Positions 41,114-50,770 of a DNA stretch of 64,000 nt are shown in pieces. The notes under the pieces are model-generated. The model had not been told where the DNA came from and made no database searches. It worked only from the letters and a program-made list of their open reading frames with translations. Made by a program: the position numbers and the translations under genes. Origin of the DNA: JAADHX01 sp964569385 (GTDB lineage Bacteria > Actinomycetota > Acidimicrobiia > Acidimicrobiales > Poriferisodalaceae); NCBI GenBank assembly GCA_964569385.1, contig CAZMUM010000008.1:61237-125236 (forward strand), read 5' to 3'. The first letter of the stretch is position 1, and every line of letters starts with the position of its first letter.

Positions 41114-42696
41114 ACGAGCTGCCAGGCTCTTTGCCTATTGGGCTGGCCGAACTGTTGGCGGCCGGGAGGCGGCGCCTTCGCGTCGTTTGGGCGGTGGCGA
41201 GCGCCGAGATCGTGCTTCCCGCGGTCGCCTCGATCTCTCTGCTGCTCGTTGTGATCGCGAGGTTCAGGCCATGGGGGTGGGCTGAGAATTCGGCAATCGT
41301 GATCTTGGTTGGGGTTGTGTTCTTGATGTTGGGGATGGCAGCGGTGCTGCCGATCTCGCCGCTGGTCGTGGCCAGAGCTATCGACAACGGCAGCCGTAAT
41401 CACGATGCGTTGGCTACTGCCTTCGAGATCGACCGGGCCGATGCGTTTGCCCCGATGATTGCGCAGCGTGCCGTCGATTCGGTGCCTCATGATCTGGCCG
41501 ATGCGCTGCCCGTGCGACCCCGCTGGCCTCGATGGTTGGTTGTTCTGGCCCTTGTGGTGGTTGGCGGGCTCATGATCTTGATGACTAATCCCCAAGACGC
41601 AGCGCGGGTAGCGGCGGCCGAACGCGACGAGGCGATCGAGGCTGTCGCCGACGAACTCGTCGAGACTGCACGCGACCTCGAGGAGTTGCCTGCCACCTCC
41701 GAAGCGGTCGCAACCATTGAGGACTTGGCTCAGGAGCTTCGAGACATCACCGATATCGAACAAGCGCTTCAGAGGCTCGAGGCGGTCGAGACCGAGCTAG
41801 CCGAACAGCTCGACGCCGATGCACTTTCCCAACGCGCCGCCATTGAGGGTTTGGAACGGACCCTTGAGGTGTCACCACTTAGCAGCGCTGGTGGCGAGTC
41901 GGCTGCGGCTCAACTCGCCGCTGCTGCGGAGTCGCTGTCGGATCTCGATGCCGATGCTTTAGACCAGTTGGCTGAGCGGCTAGCCCAGTTGTCTGAGACG
42001 CAGGCGGTTGGCGATCCGGCCACGGCTGCCGACTTGGCGGCTGCCAGCTCGGCAATTTCTGCTGGTGATCTTGGTGCAGCTTCAGCCGTGCTTGACTCGG
42101 CGTCGGCTGCGAACGCGCGGGCCGCGTCCGAGGCCGCTGCTGCTACCCAAGTCGAGCTCACCGCCGCCGATCTGGCTGACTTAGCTGCTCGCCTTGGGGC
42201 ACTAGCCGATGCTCAGTCTGGCCAGGGCCAGGGACAGGGTCAAGGCGAGGGACAAGGCCAGGGCCAAGGCCAAGGTCAAGGTCAAGGTCAAGGCCAAGGT
42301 CAGGGACAGGGTCAAGGCCAAGGCGCTAGTGGTCAGGTGCAGGGCGGCGGTTCTGGTTCGGGCCAGGGTGGTCAGGGGTCTATCTCGGGTACCAACAACG
42401 GCGGCCCCGAGCCCGCAGGACAAGGCGCCGAAACCGACATTGCGGTGCCTGTGGGTGGCGAGTCCGACACTCTGGGCGCCGCTGCTCAAGCGACTGGCGA
42501 CCAAACATCGACCGACCCGATTCGGGCCAACGGAACCACGTCCGATGGTGTGGTGACCGTTGCGGTCCGCGACGTTGTCGGCGAGTTCGCGGATCAAGCA
42601 ACCGAAGCACTGGACCGGCTCGACCTGGTTCCGTCCGAGGCTCGTGCGGTGCAAAGCTATTTTGATCGGCTCGCCGAGATCACCGGCGCCAACTGA
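41110..42696 (+). CDS. Membrane protein with coiled-coil and Gly-Gln repeat region
   Basis: 528 residues from GTG 41110, overlapping the permease stop; longer upstream frames are only the shadow of the permease gene. Two N-terminal helices (VLPAVASISLLLVVIAR and VILVGVVFLMLGMAAVL) and a third near 142-160 are followed by about 200 residues of acidic, alanine-rich coiled coil, then a (Gly-Gln)n tract at residues 371-405 and a Gly/Ser-rich linker. The architecture resembles DUF4175-type proteins seen with MoxR genes, but I cannot confirm homology. It probably sits in the membrane with a long helical arm as a scaffold for the complex. Confidence 0.75.
   Translation: MNELPGSLPIGLAELLAAGRRRLRVVWAVASAEIVLPAVASISLLLVVIARFRPWGWAENSAIVILVGVVFLMLGMAAVLPISPLVVARAIDNGSRNHDALATAFEIDRADAFAPMIAQRAVDSVPHDLADALPVRPRWPRWLVVLALVVVGGLMILMTNPQDAARVAAAERDEAIEAVADELVETARDLEELPATSEAVATIEDLAQELRDITDIEQALQRLEAVETELAEQLDADALSQRAAIEGLERTLEVSPLSSAGGESAAAQLAAAAESLSDLDADALDQLAERLAQLSETQAVGDPATAADLAAASSAISAGDLGAASAVLDSASAANARAASEAAAATQVELTAADLADLAARLGALADAQSGQGQGQGQGEGQGQGQGQGQGQGQGQGQGQGQGQGASGQVQGGGSGSGQGGQGSISGTNNGGPEPAGQGAETDIAVPVGGESDTLGAAAQATGDQTSTDPIRANGTTSDGVVTVAVRDVVGEFADQATEALDRLDLVPSEARAVQSYFDRLAEITGAN
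42220..42324 (+). repeat. Coding repeat of Gly-Gln hexanucleotides
   Basis: About 17 imperfect GGN-CAR units encode an almost uninterrupted Gly-Gln tract (one Glu). Third-position variation shows selection on protein sequence rather than recent DNA slippage. Confidence 0.9.
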
Positions 42697-42735
42697 CACG
42701 CTTCATACTTGAAGCGCCCAGGGAGACCATCACAA

Positions 42736-43773
42736 ATGTCGAATGAACAAGTCTCTGACCAACTGGCCAAGAGCGACATGACACCCGAGCGCTACGCCGA
42801 TGTGGTGGTGCGGCTCGAAGCCGAGATCGGCAAGGTCATTGTTGGCCAGCACGCGGTCGTGCGTTCGATTGTTGTGGCCATGTTGTGCGAGGGTCACGTG
42901 CTGCTCGAGGGTGTGCCTGGGCTTGGCAAGACGCGGCTGCTTCAAGCACTCGCCGACGCCATGTCGGTAGAGTTTGGCCGTATTCAGTTCACACCAGATC
43001 TCATGCCGGCCGACGTTGTTGGTACCCAAGTGCTCGAAACCGACGAAGCTGGCAACCGCACGTTTAGGTATCGACCGGGACCGATCTTTGCTGGACTTGT
43101 TCTCGCCGACGAGATCAACCGGGCCACCCCCAAGACTCAGTCGGCGCTGCTCGAGGCCATGCAGGAACGCGCCGTCACCGTGGCCGGCGAGACCCGCCCG
43201 CTGCCGCGACCCTTTCTGGTTATGGCCACCCAGAACCCCATCGAGCAGGAGGGAACCTACCCTCTGCCTGAGTCCCAGCTCGACCGTTTTATGTTCAAGA
43301 CAGTGGTGCCGTATCCGTCTGGCGATGAGTTGTACGAGATCGTCACCCGCACCACCGCTGGGTCCGATGCAACGCTAACGCCGGTTACCGACGACGCTGA
43401 ACTGCGGGCCATGATCACCCTGACAAGGGCGGTGCCAGCGGCTTCGCACGTTACGCGCCACGCAGTCGATCTGGTAGTGGCGACCCAGCCCGATGGCCGC
43501 GATGTGCCCGAGACAATCAGCCGCTACGTTCGCACTGGGGCCTCACCACGCGGCGCGCAGGCTCTCATGCTCGGCGCCAAGGCAACAGCGCTGATCGATG
43601 GTCGACCCGCGGCCTCGGTCGAAGATGTGAGGTCGGTTGCCCACGCCGCTCTTGGCCACCGATTGATACTCGGATTCGAAGCTGTTGCCGACGACGTCAG
43701 CCCATCTGAGCTGGTCGACAACGTTCTTGAGTCGGTGCCGGTGCCGCCATCGGGGGTACGTGGTGCTCCTTGA
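42736..43773 (+). CDS. MoxR family AAA+ ATPase
   Basis: 345 residues from ATG 42736 (MSNEQVSDQ). Walker A GVPGLGKT (59-66), Walker B LVLADEINRA (121-130), sensor 1 MATQNP and the C-terminal lid with ISRYVRTGASPRGAQAL are all intact and typical of the MoxR main family. MoxR proteins act as chaperone-like ATPases on VWA proteins, activating or assembling periplasmic or membrane complexes. It lies 39 bases after the Gly-Gln protein and overlaps the DUF58 gene, its usual partner. Confidence 0.93.
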   Translation: MSNEQVSDQLAKSDMTPERYADVVVRLEAEIGKVIVGQHAVVRSIVVAMLCEGHVLLEGVPGLGKTRLLQALADAMSVEFGRIQFTPDLMPADVVGTQVLETDEAGNRTFRYRPGPIFAGLVLADEINRATPKTQSALLEAMQERAVTVAGETRPLPRPFLVMATQNPIEQEGTYPLPESQLDRFMFKTVVPYPSGDELYEIVTRTTAGSDATLTPVTDDAELRAMITLTRAVPAASHVTRHAVDLVVATQPDGRDVPETISRYVRTGASPRGAQALMLGAKATALIDGRPAASVEDVRSVAHAALGHRLILGFEAVADDVSPSELVDNVLESVPVPPSGVRGAP

Positions 43774-44614
43774 CGTTGCGCTGCTAGCGACACTCGAACG
43801 GTTGCAACTAAGGACCCGACGACCTCTGGCCGGACAGATCAGCGGTGGTCACCGCTCTCGGCGGTACGGAACCTCGCTCGACTTTGCCGATGCTCGTGAG
43901 TATCAGCCCGGCGACGACTACCGGCGCATCGACTACCTGACGCTCGCTCGTCTCGATCAACTCGTTATCCGGTTGTACGACGCCGACGACGACCTCAGGG
44001 TCGACCTTGTGGTTGACACCTCAGCTTCGATGGCCATCGACGACAAGTTGCGCACCGCAGTCGAGTTGGCCGCGGCGGTCGGCTTCGTCGCGTTGACCAG
44101 GCGCGATGTGGTTCGTCTCCACGTTCCTGGCCGGCCTCCGGAACGGTTCAGTGGGCGGGGTTCGTTTGCCAGGCTCGATACCAGATTGGCTGGTCTAACA
44201 GCCCTTGGGGACGAGTCGTTCAGCGCCCTCGTTCAGCGGGTGCTTGCCGCGGCCAGACCGCCAGGGTTTGTCTTTGTCTGCTCCGACATGTTCGACCCCG
44301 ACTGGGAACAGGGCATTCGTCGGTTGCCGGCAGCGGGGGCCGACGTTGCTGTCGCCCATGTGCTCGGACCAAGCGATCTCGAACCTGAGGCTGCTGGCGA
44401 TGTCGACATTGTCGACATCGAAACTGGGGCCAGAGTCCCGGTATCGCTCACGAGGGGGGCAGTAGCCGATTACAAGAAGCGGCTAACTGCTTGGAGTGAC
44501 GATGTAAGCGAGCAAGCGCGCCGTCGAGGAATGCCGCTGTTGGCCGTTACCGCCGGCGCCGACATCTCCGACGTCGTGCTCGGCGAACTGAGTCGAGCCG
44601 AGGTTATGGCGTGA
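43763..44614 (+). CDS. DUF58 domain protein (VWA-like)
   Basis: 283 residues from GTG 43763, overlapping the moxR stop by 11 bases. The DUF58 signature is present (RRYGTSLDFADAREYQPGDD, RRIDYLTLAR), followed by a VWA-like fold with the metal-site motif D85-T-S87-A-S89. Proteins of this kind bind divalent cations and are recruited by MoxR. No membrane helix is visible, so it is a cytoplasmic adaptor. It overlaps the next gene by GTGA, continuing the operon. Confidence 0.9.
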   Translation: MLLDVALLATLERLQLRTRRPLAGQISGGHRSRRYGTSLDFADAREYQPGDDYRRIDYLTLARLDQLVIRLYDADDDLRVDLVVDTSASMAIDDKLRTAVELAAAVGFVALTRRDVVRLHVPGRPPERFSGRGSFARLDTRLAGLTALGDESFSALVQRVLAAARPPGFVFVCSDMFDPDWEQGIRRLPAAGADVAVAHVLGPSDLEPEAAGDVDIVDIETGARVPVSLTRGAVADYKKRLTAWSDDVSEQARRRGMPLLAVTAGADISDVVLGELSRAEVMA

Positions 44615-47600
44615 CGTTCGCTAACCCGATCGGGTTCGCGTTCTTAGCCGCGGCACTCCCCATAATTGCCATACACATGCTTCGGCCTCGACGGGCCGAC
44701 CACGTGGTGAGCTCGCGCCTGTTGTGGGACGACGACACCGTCGGCGCTACTGCGTCTAGGCCTTGGCAGAGGCTCCGCGTCACTATTCCGCTTCTGCTGC
44801 AACTATTGATTGTCAGCTTGCTGGCACTGGCGTTGGCCGAACCTCGTCTTGAAGCCGACGCACAGCTGGCCAATCACACGGTCGTAGTCATCGACACCTC
44901 GGCGTCGATGGGGGCCACCGACGGCACGCCCGATCGCATGGCCGAAGCAATCTCGGTGGCCGTCAATCTTTGGTCAGAGCGCCCCGATGGCGGGCGCATG
45001 AGCGTGATCGCAGCAGGGACGACGCCGCGTGTTGTCACGGTCGCCACTTCGGATCGCGATGTCTATGAGCAGGCGGTTCGGTCGTTGCGGCTTGGCGATG
45101 GACCTGGCGATCTGGCCGCGGCTATGGCGTTAGCCGATGGTCTCGAAAGTACCGACGAGACCATCGGCATCGTGCTGGTGTCAGATGGCGGCCATCTCGA
45201 CGCCGAGATGGCGGCTCTGCCAGACGGAGTGACTCATCGTCTTGTTGGTAGTCAGGACATCAACCAGGCCATAACCGGTCTGACTGTGCGACCTGTGGAC
45301 GAAGGTGTGGAGGTAACGGCCACCGTCGAAGTGATTGGCGGCCCCGCTACTTCGGCGACCCTGCGACTTGATGTCGACGGCCGCACCGAAGCCGTAATCG
45401 ACATAGAAGTCAACGCCGATGAACCTACCGTCGTGCAGGCCGTGGTCGCCAACGGCGAACAGGTTGTGGCCAGACTTGGCGGTCAGGACCTGCTTGCGGT
45501 GGACGACACTGCGTATGCCCTCACCAGACGGCGCACCGATCTGACAGTTTCGGTTGAGGGTGAGGACACCTTTGTTTCGGCTCTTATTGATTCGCTCCCT
45601 GGGGTCGAATTGGTCGATCCTGCTGTTCAGGTTCCCGACGTTTCGGTGTACATCGGTGTAGACGTGCCGAGCGATTTGGCCCGACCGTTCTTGGCCATCG
45701 CCGCGCCGAGAGGTGTTGTTGGAGTCGAGGTCGTTGGGGTGGTCGAGGCGCCAATTCCGACACTGCTTCGGTCGACCGATGCGCTTTTGGCCGGGCTCGA
45801 TCTGTCGGGTCTGCGAATCGTCGATGCTCAGATTGTTGATGCACCGACCGCTGAGATACTCGTTGGGGCTGAGGGCGCACCTCTCATCTTGCGAGGGCGT
45901 CGAGCCGGAACCCCATTCGTATACATTGCGTTCGATCTAGGTCGGTCCAATCTGCCACTCGACGTGTCGTTCCCAGTGTTTGGCGACCGCCTGCTGGCCG
46001 AGCTCGCCGACGCCAACTCGGTTCCGGTGACACTTCAGGTTGGTAGCCCGCTGCTGTTGCCTATAGGGCGCGATGTTGTTGTGTCTGACCCATCAGGATC
46101 GCAACGTGCTGTGGCTGCTGGATCTGGAACCATCGTTGTGGACCGGCCCGGGTTCTGGTCCGTCGAAGCAGCGGACGCGGCAACCAACACAGTCGCGGTT
46201 TCGCTTCCGGCGGCCGAAAGCGACCTGTCGCCGTTGCCGGTGGCCCCGACGAATCCTCGGCTGCGTCGGCCGGGGGAGTCAACACCGACCGAAGTTACGT
46301 CTCTTCGCTGGGTTGCGATGTTGCTAGCCATTGTTGTTGCTGGTGCCGAGTATTGGTTGGCGAGAACTCGCAGCGGCGTGTCGAAGAGGCAGTGGGGGGC
46401 GGCGTCGGCGCTACGAATAGTGGCCCTTGGCGCGGCCGTTGTCGGGCTAACTGGCGTTTCGTTGCCGAGGCCGGCCGACGCCGTGACGACGGTGTTCGTG
46501 CTCGATCGAAGCGATTCGGTTGGCGATCCTGGCCACCTGTTCGGTAACTCATTCGTCGATCAGGCCGTAGCGGCTTCGGCTGATGACGCTCAGCACGCCG
46601 TTGTCGTCGCGGGCAACGGAGCTCGGGTTGAACGACTCTTGGGACCGAGCCGTGACCCGTCGGGTCTCCAGACCGTAGCCATCGACCCAGGCCAGACCGA
46701 CCTTGCCTCGGCGTTACGTCTGGCCGGTGCCGTTACCCCAGACGATACCCGTCGACGAATCGTCGTGGTCTCCGATGGTCGCGCCACGGTTGGCGATGCG
46801 GCACGCGAAGCGAGTCAACTGGCCGAACGAGGCATCGAAGTCGACTACGTCACGCTTAACCCCGACATCGGTAGCGATGCGTCGGTTCTGAGCGTGCAGG
46901 CGCCGCGCAACGCCGAGGTCGGGCAGGTCATCTCATTCTCGGCCACCATCTCGTCTTCTGCCGAGCAGGCGGCCTTGGTGTCGCTGAAGCGTGACGGCCA
47001 AATCGTTAGCAGCATCGACGCACTGCTACGCGCCGGAACAACGACCGTCGTGCTCCAAGACACAGTTCTTTCCGGCGGGTTGGTGGCTTACGACGTGGTG
47101 GTTGATGTCGCCCTCGATGCCAGGCCTCAGAACGATGTTGGCCGAGTCACCGTCGATGTAGCTGGGCCTGCTGGTGTGTTGTTGGTCGAGGGCGCTCCCG
47201 GGGTGGGCGAGACCTTGGAGGCTGGGCTTGGCGCCGGCGGGTTGATGGTCAAAACGATTGGTGTGGCCGAGGTGCCGTCGCTCGATCGGTTGGCGGGGTT
47301 CGACTCGGTGGTGTTGGTCGATGTCGACGCCGACGATCTGTCTGACGAACAGATGGTGGCATTGGCATCAGCGACGCGTGATCTTGGCGTTGGCATAGTG
47401 ACCGTTGGCGGTACGCAGTCGTACGGGATGGGCGCGTATCGCAACACGGTCCTCGAGTCGGTTCTGCCCGTAATCAGCGATGTGCTCGATCCTCGCCGTC
47501 GACGCACCGTTGCTCAGGTGTTGGCGATCGATACCAGCGAGTCGATGGGCGAGTGTCATTGCGCCGATGGGTTCGAAGGCACCGGCCGGGTGCCTGGAGG

Positions 47601-49104
47601 TTTGACCAAGACCGACATCGCCCGAACCGGCGCGGCGCGCGCTATCGATGCGTCGCATGCCGACGACGAGATCGGGATTCTTGGCATCGACACCGACGCC
47701 GAGTGGCTAATTGACCTTCAACAGATTCCGTCTGCCGATGTGATCGATCGGGGCCTGGCCCAGATTACGCCTTCAGGTCAGACCGACCTGTCGACCACGC
47801 TGTCCACCGCAGCAGTTGCTTTGCGCGCTAGTAATGCCGGGCTTAAGCACATCATCTTGTTCAGCGATGGATTCACCCAACCAGGCCAACTTGCTGTACT
47901 AGCCACCGAGGCTGGCGAGTTGTTTGCCGAAGGTATAACTGTGTCCGTTGTCGCCACCGGTGAGGGCGCAGCGAACGAGCTTCGGCCGATTGCTACTGCT
48001 GGAGGCGGCCGTTTTTACCCCGGTCGAGACCTCAGCCGCATTCCTGAGATCCTGGTACAGGAGTCGATAATCGCGTCCCGGTCTTTTATCAATGAGGGCG
48101 AATTCTTGCCAACCAGAACCGGCATCTCTCCAGCTACCGAGGGTCTGACTTCAACGCCTCCACTGCTCGGTTACGTGGCTACTACCGCCCAAACAACGGC
48201 CCGGACCCTATTGACGATCGGCGATGAGTCCGATCCGCTGCTGGCGACTTGGCAGGCGGGGCTTGGGCGAGCAACGTCGTGGACGTCTGACGCTGGTTTG
48301 AGGTGGGGTCAGGCGTGGGTCGATTGGGATGGATATGTCGACTTCTGGTCCGCTGTTGTTCGCGACACGTTTAGCATCGACGGTGGTGGGTCGCTTCGGG
48401 CGACTGTCGACGGCGACGAACTTCGCCTGGTTGCCGAACGGCCCGAGCAGGCCGATCAACTGGTTGGCGGTGCACTAACGGCCACGGTTACCGATCCCGA
48501 TGGTGTTCCCCGTGAGGTTCCGATGGTGGAGCGCACCGACGGACGCCTAGTCGGATCGGTGCACCTCGACCAGCTTGGGGCTTACGCGGTGTCGGTCACG
48601 GTGGCTACTCCGGCGGGGCCAGTTGCGATCGGCACCGACGTTGCCAGCCTTTCCTACTCGACTGAGTACCGACCTGGCGTGGCCCAAGAGAGTGTTCTGG
48701 CCAGGCTTAGCGAGCTGACCGGAGGCCGCGGCGCCATCACTGCCGACATGGCGTTCGACGCTGCTGGTCTGACTGCGGGTACCCGCGATGTAAAGCTTGG
48801 TTCGTGGTTGTTAGTCGTGGCCGCATTCGCATGGCTGATTGGGGCCATCTTGTCGAGGCTGTGGCTGTTCGGTGCCCGCCGACCAGCCACCAGCTCGTCA
48901 ACGAAGTCGGCTAAGCGAGCCAAGCTCGACGTCAGGCGAGGTAAAGATCGAAAGACTCAAACCGAATCGGGAGACCCAGCTGTTGGCGCGCCAAGCTCGG
49001 CCGCACCGTCATCGGTGTTGCCAGAACCACCCGCGCCGCCCGAAGTGGCAGCGCCGCCATCAACAATGGACGAACTCCTGCGTCGCAAACGTGACAAGGA
49101 CTGA
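44611..49104 (+). CDS. Giant membrane protein with three VWA domains (BatA-type fusion)
   Basis: 1497 residues, GTG start overlapping the DUF58 stop. The N-terminus is a BatA/aerotolerance anchor (FANPIGFAFLAAALPIIAIH, HMLRPRRADHVVSSRLLW) with two membrane helices. VWA 1 has D95-T-S97-A-S99, VWA 2 D632-R-S634-D-S636 and VWA 3 D974-T-S976-E-S978, each the start of a MIDAS metal site. Two membrane helices around 568-605 separate the first half from the second, and a last helix near 1395 is followed by a basic, Pro/Ala-rich tail. BatA-like and long VWA-membrane proteins are normally separate genes, so this appears to be a fusion. Metal-dependent binding to partners at the membrane and regulation by MoxR are inferred. 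Confidence 0.85.
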   Translation: MTFANPIGFAFLAAALPIIAIHMLRPRRADHVVSSRLLWDDDTVGATASRPWQRLRVTIPLLLQLLIVSLLALALAEPRLEADAQLANHTVVVIDTSASMGATDGTPDRMAEAISVAVNLWSERPDGGRMSVIAAGTTPRVVTVATSDRDVYEQAVRSLRLGDGPGDLAAAMALADGLESTDETIGIVLVSDGGHLDAEMAALPDGVTHRLVGSQDINQAITGLTVRPVDEGVEVTATVEVIGGPATSATLRLDVDGRTEAVIDIEVNADEPTVVQAVVANGEQVVARLGGQDLLAVDDTAYALTRRRTDLTVSVEGEDTFVSALIDSLPGVELVDPAVQVPDVSVYIGVDVPSDLARPFLAIAAPRGVVGVEVVGVVEAPIPTLLRSTDALLAGLDLSGLRIVDAQIVDAPTAEILVGAEGAPLILRGRRAGTPFVYIAFDLGRSNLPLDVSFPVFGDRLLAELADANSVPVTLQVGSPLLLPIGRDVVVSDPSGSQRAVAAGSGTIVVDRPGFWSVEAADAATNTVAVSLPAAESDLSPLPVAPTNPRLRRPGESTPTEVTSLRWVAMLLAIVVAGAEYWLARTRSGVSKRQWGAASALRIVALGAAVVGLTGVSLPRPADAVTTVFVLDRSDSVGDPGHLFGNSFVDQAVAASADDAQHAVVVAGNGARVERLLGPSRDPSGLQTVAIDPGQTDLASALRLAGAVTPDDTRRRIVVVSDGRATVGDAAREASQLAERGIEVDYVTLNPDIGSDASVLSVQAPRNAEVGQVISFSATISSSAEQAALVSLKRDGQIVSSIDALLRAGTTTVVLQDTVLSGGLVAYDVVVDVALDARPQNDVGRVTVDVAGPAGVLLVEGAPGVGETLEAGLGAGGLMVKTIGVAEVPSLDRLAGFDSVVLVDVDADDLSDEQMVALASATRDLGVGIVTVGGTQSYGMGAYRNTVLESVLPVISDVLDPRRRRTVAQVLAIDTSESMGECHCADGFEGTGRVPGGLTKTDIARTGAARAIDASHADDEIGILGIDTDAEWLIDLQQIPSADVIDRGLAQITPSGQTDLSTTLSTAAVALRASNAGLKHIILFSDGFTQPGQLAVLATEAGELFAEGITVSVVATGEGAANELRPIATAGGGRFYPGRDLSRIPEILVQESIIASRSFINEGEFLPTRTGISPATEGLTSTPPLLGYVATTAQTTARTLLTIGDESDPLLATWQAGLGRATSWTSDAGLRWGQAWVDWDGYVDFWSAVVRDTFSIDGGGSLRATVDGDELRLVAERPEQADQLVGGALTATVTDPDGVPREVPMVERTDGRLVGSVHLDQLGAYAVSVTVATPAGPVAIGTDVASLSYSTEYRPGVAQESVLARLSELTGGRGAITADMAFDAAGLTAGTRDVKLGSWLLVVAAFAWLIGAILSRLWLFGARRPATSSSTKSAKRAKLDVRRGKDRKTQTESGDPAVGAPSSAAPSSVLPEPPAPPEVAAPPSTMDELLRRKRDKD

Positions 49105-49190
49105 GGCTGCTGGTGGACGAATCTTGCTTCTGTGTTGCATCTGACTTAGATGACTAGTGCCGAGGGTTAGTGGTTGTTGGCGGCGTCGAG

Positions 49191-49564
49191 ATGTCCAGCT
49201 CTAAGGCCCAGGAAGTAATCGAACGGCGCTACTTCAACTTCAAAGGCCCGACCGCCGTCGACCCCATGTTCTTGAAAGCAACCGGCGCATCGAGGCACTC
49301 ACAACCGTGGTCTGCCTGGGGCTGCTCAGTTTTGCTCTGATCGAACGCGCTGCGCACCTAACTGTTAGCCCCGAGATCAAACTCGCCGAGTTGTGGGCGG
49401 AGCGACCGGCCAAACCCACCGGTCTGCTCATCCTCGTCGCCCTCTCTCACCTACGACTCGTGCCAGTCACTACCGACGAACCAGCCGAGGTCCCAAGACT
49501 GCCACCCCTGCAAACCCGGCTAGTCGAACTACTCGACATCGATCCCCGCGACATCGCTGAATAA
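49191..49564 (+). pseudogene. IS1634-family transposase C-terminal remnant, frameshifted
   Basis: One frame reads QEVIERRYFNFKGPTAVDPM followed by FLK; a two-base offset then gives NRRIEALTTVVCLGLLSFAL and continues to RPAKPTGLLI and the stop at 49562. Both parts are the conserved end of IS1634-type DDE transposases (E-x-R-Y-x-N-F-K-G-P, N-R-R-I-E-A-L, R-P-A-K-P-T-G). The N-terminal two thirds are missing. It starts the mobile-element debris of this region. Confidence 0.75.
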
Positions 49565-49598
49565 CACCACACCACAAGGCCCGAGACATCATCGTCTC

Positions 49599-49620
49599 AT
49601 GTGCGGAACGCCCAACTAGC
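49599..49620 (+). repeat. 22-bp direct repeat, copy 1 (possible IS end)
   Basis: The 22-mer contains GCGGAACGCCCA and CTAGC. A second copy with 20 of 22 identical bases in the same orientation lies at 52978-52999. Each sits 35-40 bases after the stop of a transposon-derived frame, so it may mark the right end of one IS type. Confidence 0.55.
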
Positions 49621-49922
49621 GGATTTGGCCCGCATAGATTGCAGTTGTATGGGACTATGTTTGAGTCTCGGAGCCGCGTGACGAGCCTGAGACGAGACAA
49701 ACGCCGAGGGCTTTGCCGGGTCCAACGCGAAGTCCTGCCTCAAGTTGCCAGTTGCGTTGCTGATAGGCCAGATTGCTAGATGCCGTGAAGATCGCCACCT
49801 ACCCACGCAAACACGCACGAAAAGTCTGCTATATTAGAGTTCTTCGAGTTAGCGATCCTGATGGGGCGAGAGTGTCCGCTCTAATCGCTCGGCTCAAGTA
49901 GGTGTGTGGTGTAGTGAGACCG
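49621..49922. other. Intergenic region upstream of the lectin-like gene
   Basis: About 300 bases with no recognisable gene. A TATATT hexamer (49831-49836) could be a -10 element for the downstream secreted protein, but no good -35 element precedes it. Confidence 0.4.
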
Positions 49923-50762
49923 ATGTTCGTGAGGACTGTCGTTGTTGTGGCCCTCATTGGGACCGCACTTCTGTCCATCCCACCGTCGCCAGCTTCTGCG
50001 GCAGCGAACGGAACGGTACTTCTCGCTAACGAGACCCTCTGGCCCAATCAGCAAATACTCATGGGTCAGGCCAGACTCATAATGCAGGGCGATGGCAACC
50101 TCGTGTACTACGAGCCCGGTTGGTTAGCGGAGTTTTCATCTCAGACCCACGGCAATCCAGGTTCCCGGTTGATCATGCAGGGGGATGGAAATCTCGTTGT
50201 TTACTCGCCCGGTAATGTTGCGCTTTGGCATTCCGGCACGTGGGGTAACCCTGGCGCATGGACCGAGATTCGAGAGAAAGGAGACTTTGTTGTTCGAAAT
50301 GCGACGACTATCTTGTACGATAGCGCCACCGATGCTGGCAACGAAGGCAGCCGGTACACGGCGCGAAACATCTTGGGTGGCTCAGGTGACATTGACTACT
50401 ACTGGAATGGCGGTGGTAGTGGACCCGGCGCGAATGAATGGCTCAAGTTGCGGCCGCGGGATTTTGCGAACGTCGGTGGCTTCACCTGTGTCGACGTTCT
50501 CTTTGACTGGTTACTCAACCAGCCAGCATTCGGTCACCGACACTACGATGCTCGGGTCGCTCGCGTGTGTTCGCCGCCCCATGTAGACGTCGCGTCAATC
50601 GAATCTGAAACACATCACGATCATATTAGAGGTCTGCGTGTCGCTGGTGCCTGCAGATTCAACCCAGTGGCTGATGTCCGCGGACACTGCGCTGGTGATG
50701 CAGGATCCTTTACTATAGCGCTTCATCCGAACGCGTTCGTTGACTACTGGCTTGGGAGTTGA
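49923..50762 (+). CDS. Secreted protein with bulb-type (B-lectin) mannose-binding repeats
   Basis: 279 residues from ATG 49923. A signal peptide (FVRTVVVVALIGTALLSI, cleavage near PASAAAN) precedes a B-lectin domain with two good sugar-site motifs, IMQGDGNLVYYEPG and IMQGDGNLVVYSPG (Q-x-D-x-N-x-V-x-Y), and one degenerate copy. After a Gly-rich linker (NGGGSGPGANEW) about 110 residues follow with no known fold, rich in His and Cys (GHRHYDARVARVC, ESETHHDHIRG). The lectin part probably binds mannose-type glycans on surfaces or other cells; the C-terminal part may be an effector or enzyme. It is followed after eight bases by the four-cysteine lipoprotein gene. Confidence 0.8.
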   Translation: MFVRTVVVVALIGTALLSIPPSPASAAANGTVLLANETLWPNQQILMGQARLIMQGDGNLVYYEPGWLAEFSSQTHGNPGSRLIMQGDGNLVVYSPGNVALWHSGTWGNPGAWTEIREKGDFVVRNATTILYDSATDAGNEGSRYTARNILGGSGDIDYYWNGGGSGPGANEWLKLRPRDFANVGGFTCVDVLFDWLLNQPAFGHRHYDARVARVCSPPHVDVASIESETHHDHIRGLRVAGACRFNPVADVRGHCAGDAGSFTIALHPNAFVDYWLGS

Positions 50763-50770
50763 GCAGAGAG

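Noticed and set aside
42220..42324. Possible CRISPR or non-coding tandem repeat
   Set aside because: Units are six bases, in frame, and vary only at codon third positions; no spacers exist. It is a coding Gly-Gln tract.
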